A stretch of 64,000 nt of DNA from Bradyrhizobium sp. SSBR45G. GTDB taxonomy: Bacteria > Pseudomonadota > Alphaproteobacteria > Rhizobiales > Xanthobacteraceae. Positions 62,307 through 64,000 of the stretch are shown here, in pieces. The stretch lies in NCBI RefSeq assembly GCF_030159255.1, contig NZ_BSCT01000035.1, positions 1 through 64,000 on the forward strand, given 5' to 3'. Below the pieces are notes generated by a model. The model ran no database searches. It had not been told where the DNA came from and saw only the letters and a program-made list of their open reading frames with translations. Position 1 is the stretch's first letter. Every line of letters starts with the position of its first letter. The translations under genes and the position numbers were made by a program.

Positions 62307-63992
62307 TCAATCGTCCAGCTTGCACGTGATGGTGTAGACGACGCCGGGCGGCAGGAAGTCGACGGTGGCCTCGCCGCCAAGCTGGTCGCGCGCGCTGCGC
62401 TCGATCAGGCGCGAGCCGAAGCCGCGCTGGATCGGGGCCGAGACCACCGGGCCGCCGGTTTCCTGCCAGACCAGCCGGAGGCGGCCCGGCAGCTTCTTGG
62501 CGGCGTCCGGCTGATTGAACTCCCAGGACAGCTCGACCATGCCGGTGTCGTTGGACAGCGCGCCATATTTGGCGGCGTTGGTCGCGATCTCGTGCACGAT
62601 CATCGACAGCACGACGGCGAGCCGCGGTGACAGCGCGACCTTCGGGCCGGCGATCCGGATGCGCTCGGGATTGTTCAGCCGGTAGGGCTTGAGCACGCGG
62701 TTGATCACGTCGTCGAGCTCGGAGCCCTGCCATTTCTCCTTGCTGAGCAGGTTGTGCGCCTCGGCGAGCGCACCGAGCCGGCCCTCGAACTTCTCGCGCT
62801 CGAAGCGGCTGGCGCTCCGGAAGCTCTGGACCGCGATCGCCTGCAGGATCGCCAGCGTGTTCTTGACGCGATGGTTGAGCTCCTCGATCAGCAGATCGTG
62901 CAGCATCTCGGCGCGCGCGATCGTGGTCGCCATCCGCACCGCAAAGGCGAGGCCGATCGCGAGCATGATGCCGCCGATCAGGCTGGTGATGGCGAGGTTG
63001 CGCCACAGCGGCGCGACCAGCGAGTTCTCGGTGATGCCGGCCCCGATGATCCAGCCGGTCAGACTGGAATGGGTGAAGCTCGACAGCAGCGGCACGCCTT
63101 CGAGCGAGACGCTGGAGAGCGTCGCCTCATGCTCGCTGAGCATGCGGTCATAGACCGATGACGACGCCTGCTTGCCGATCGTATCGACAGGATTGGGCAC
63201 CCGCGCGAATACGATCGCCTTGCGGTCGAGCAGCGACAGCGCCCAATCGTCGCCCGGGCGCTGCTTCTCCAGGATGGTCTGGAACATCTCGATCGGCGGG
63301 CTGAACGAGATGTCGTAGATGACCTCGCCGTCGCGGAACACGGGCACTTCGACGGTGACGATCAGGCTCTTCTTCACGACGCCGTAGAACAGGTCGGAAT
63401 ATTGCGGTCGCCGCGTCTCGAAGACGCGCTCGGTGATGGCGCGGTTGCTGCGCAGCGGCAGGTTGGCCGTGTCGGTCGATGCCGACGAGAACAGCTGGCG
63501 CCCATTGCGATCGGCCACCAGGATCGTGCCGTTCTTGCCGTATTGTTCGAGGAAGCCCATCGCGATCGGGCGGAAACGTTCAAAGTCGCCGGTGGTCAGC
63601 GCGTCGGTCAGCGCCAGCACCTGGATGCCCCCGGTCATCCGCTGCATCTCGGCATCGAGCGTCAGGCGGATGCTGCGCACGGTCTCGAGCACGCGCTGCC
63701 GCGCATCGCTGCGGTCCTGCGTGTAGTTGTGGAAGACGATTCCGCCCGCGAACAGGATGAGCGGCAGCGTGGTCCCTGCGACCAGGAGAGCGAGCCGGAC
63801 GGGCAGGGAGAGCTTTGGCACGCAGGCCCCATGGATAGTGGTCTTGATCGACGTGCCCCGTGGCAGTGGACTCGAGGCCATTCGTGGCGTCGAGCCGATC
63901 GTCTGCCGCGAGCGGATATCAGGCTGGAGCGGCTGCGTCCGCAAGGATTGACGGTTGCAGCCGTTCACATCGCTGTCAACATAGGAAAGCAT
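62307..63992 (-). CDS. HWE/HisKA_2-type sensor histidine kinase
   Basis: Up to 561 aa. TM1 (RLALLVAGTTLPLILFAGG) at ~65-85, a periplasmic Cache-like sensor to ~325, TM2 (LAITSLIGGIMLAIGLAFAV), then phospho-acceptor LNHRVKNTLA and an ATPase region with HEIATNAAKYGAL and RGFGSRLIE. The start is uncertain: ATG 63992, ATG 63881 and GTG 63821 are all in frame, the last giving the most typical N-terminus just before TM1. The window ends 8 bases upstream, so the promoter is not visible. Signal unknown. Confidence 0.85.
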   Translation of the reverse strand: MLSYVDSDVNGCNRQSLRTQPLQPDIRSRQTIGSTPRMASSPLPRGTSIKTTIHGACVPKLSLPVRLALLVAGTTLPLILFAGGIVFHNYTQDRSDARQRVLETVRSIRLTLDAEMQRMTGGIQVLALTDALTTGDFERFRPIAMGFLEQYGKNGTILVADRNGRQLFSSASTDTANLPLRSNRAITERVFETRRPQYSDLFYGVVKKSLIVTVEVPVFRDGEVIYDISFSPPIEMFQTILEKQRPGDDWALSLLDRKAIVFARVPNPVDTIGKQASSSVYDRMLSEHEATLSSVSLEGVPLLSSFTHSSLTGWIIGAGITENSLVAPLWRNLAITSLIGGIMLAIGLAFAVRMATTIARAEMLHDLLIEELNHRVKNTLAILQAIAVQSFRSASRFEREKFEGRLGALAEAHNLLSKEKWQGSELDDVINRVLKPYRLNNPERIRIAGPKVALSPRLAVVLSMIVHEIATNAAKYGALSNDTGMVELSWEFNQPDAAKKLPGRLRLVWQETGGPVVSAPIQRGFGSRLIERSARDQLGGEATVDFLPPGVVYTITCKLDD

Positions 63993-64000
63993 CGCGTGCG

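Overview
The window is high-GC alphaproteobacterial chromosome. The gene order fixL-fixJ-(receiver-only regulator)-fixK, followed by fixNOQP-fixGHIS, the BioR-type biotin operon and the dispersed palindromes all point to Bradyrhizobium or a very close relative in the Nitrobacteraceae; the species cannot be named from sequence alone. About 50 genes are supported. I saw no rRNA, tRNA, CRISPR array, transposase or prophage.

Layout. 1-5.1 kb: a repeat-like region, a remnant of an XRE regulator, a secreted protein with ClpP-like motifs, and a biuret-hydrolase-like isochorismatase gene plus an NCS2-like permease behind a near-consensus sigma-54 promoter. 5.1-14.1 kb: a sulfur-oxidation region. A doxX-dsrE-tlpA set diverges from a LysR gene. 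Then comes a tight minus-strand operon encoding a two-subunit molybdenum hydroxylase, a flavocytochrome-c-type flavoprotein (SoxF-like), SoxX, SoxY, SoxZ and SoxA. soxB and soxCD are absent, and SoxY lacks the usual GGCGG tail. 14.2-20.2 kb: an MFS exporter, a CBS protein, then a visibly A/T-richer stretch with a small membrane protein, a sterol-desaturase-type hydroxylase and an orphan secreted protein. 20.2-25.4 kb: bioR diverging from bioB, then bioF-bioD-bioA, with palindromic repeats splitting bioB from bioF. 25.5-34.9 kb: an alkylsulfatase, then a carbohydrate/envelope block (GT4 glycosyltransferase, ABC exporter, glycogen-debranching-type enzyme, PRC-barrel protein) and an MFS transporter.

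34.9-48.2 kb is the microaerobic core. FixL is a haem PAS oxygen sensor kinase and FixJ its response regulator. FixK is a Crp/Fnr activator without Fe-S cysteines but with a cysteine matching the redox-sensitive one of B. diazoefficiens FixK2. The targets are cbb3 oxidase (fixNOQP) and its assembly/copper-loading factors (fixGHIS). FixK boxes (TTGA-N6-TCAA) sit before fixN, before fixG and before the receiver-only regulator, and a weak one precedes a universal-stress-protein gene. This gives a readable oxygen-response circuit.

48.3-64 kb: a patatin-like lipase, a chemoreceptor, a second inverted-repeat element, a glycogen synthase with an altered substrate-binding motif, a CoA-transferase, a zinc alcohol dehydrogenase, an isopropylmalate/tartrate-type dehydrogenase, a crotonase-fold protein lacking both usual catalytic glutamates, XRE and LysR regulators, a CcdA-type membrane protein and an HWE histidine kinase.

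The best candidate for an under-described system is the SoxXYZA / flavoprotein / molybdenum-hydroxylase operon. Second-tier signals are the sigma-54-driven hydrolase-permease pair and the doxX leader hairpin that buries its own ribosome-binding site.
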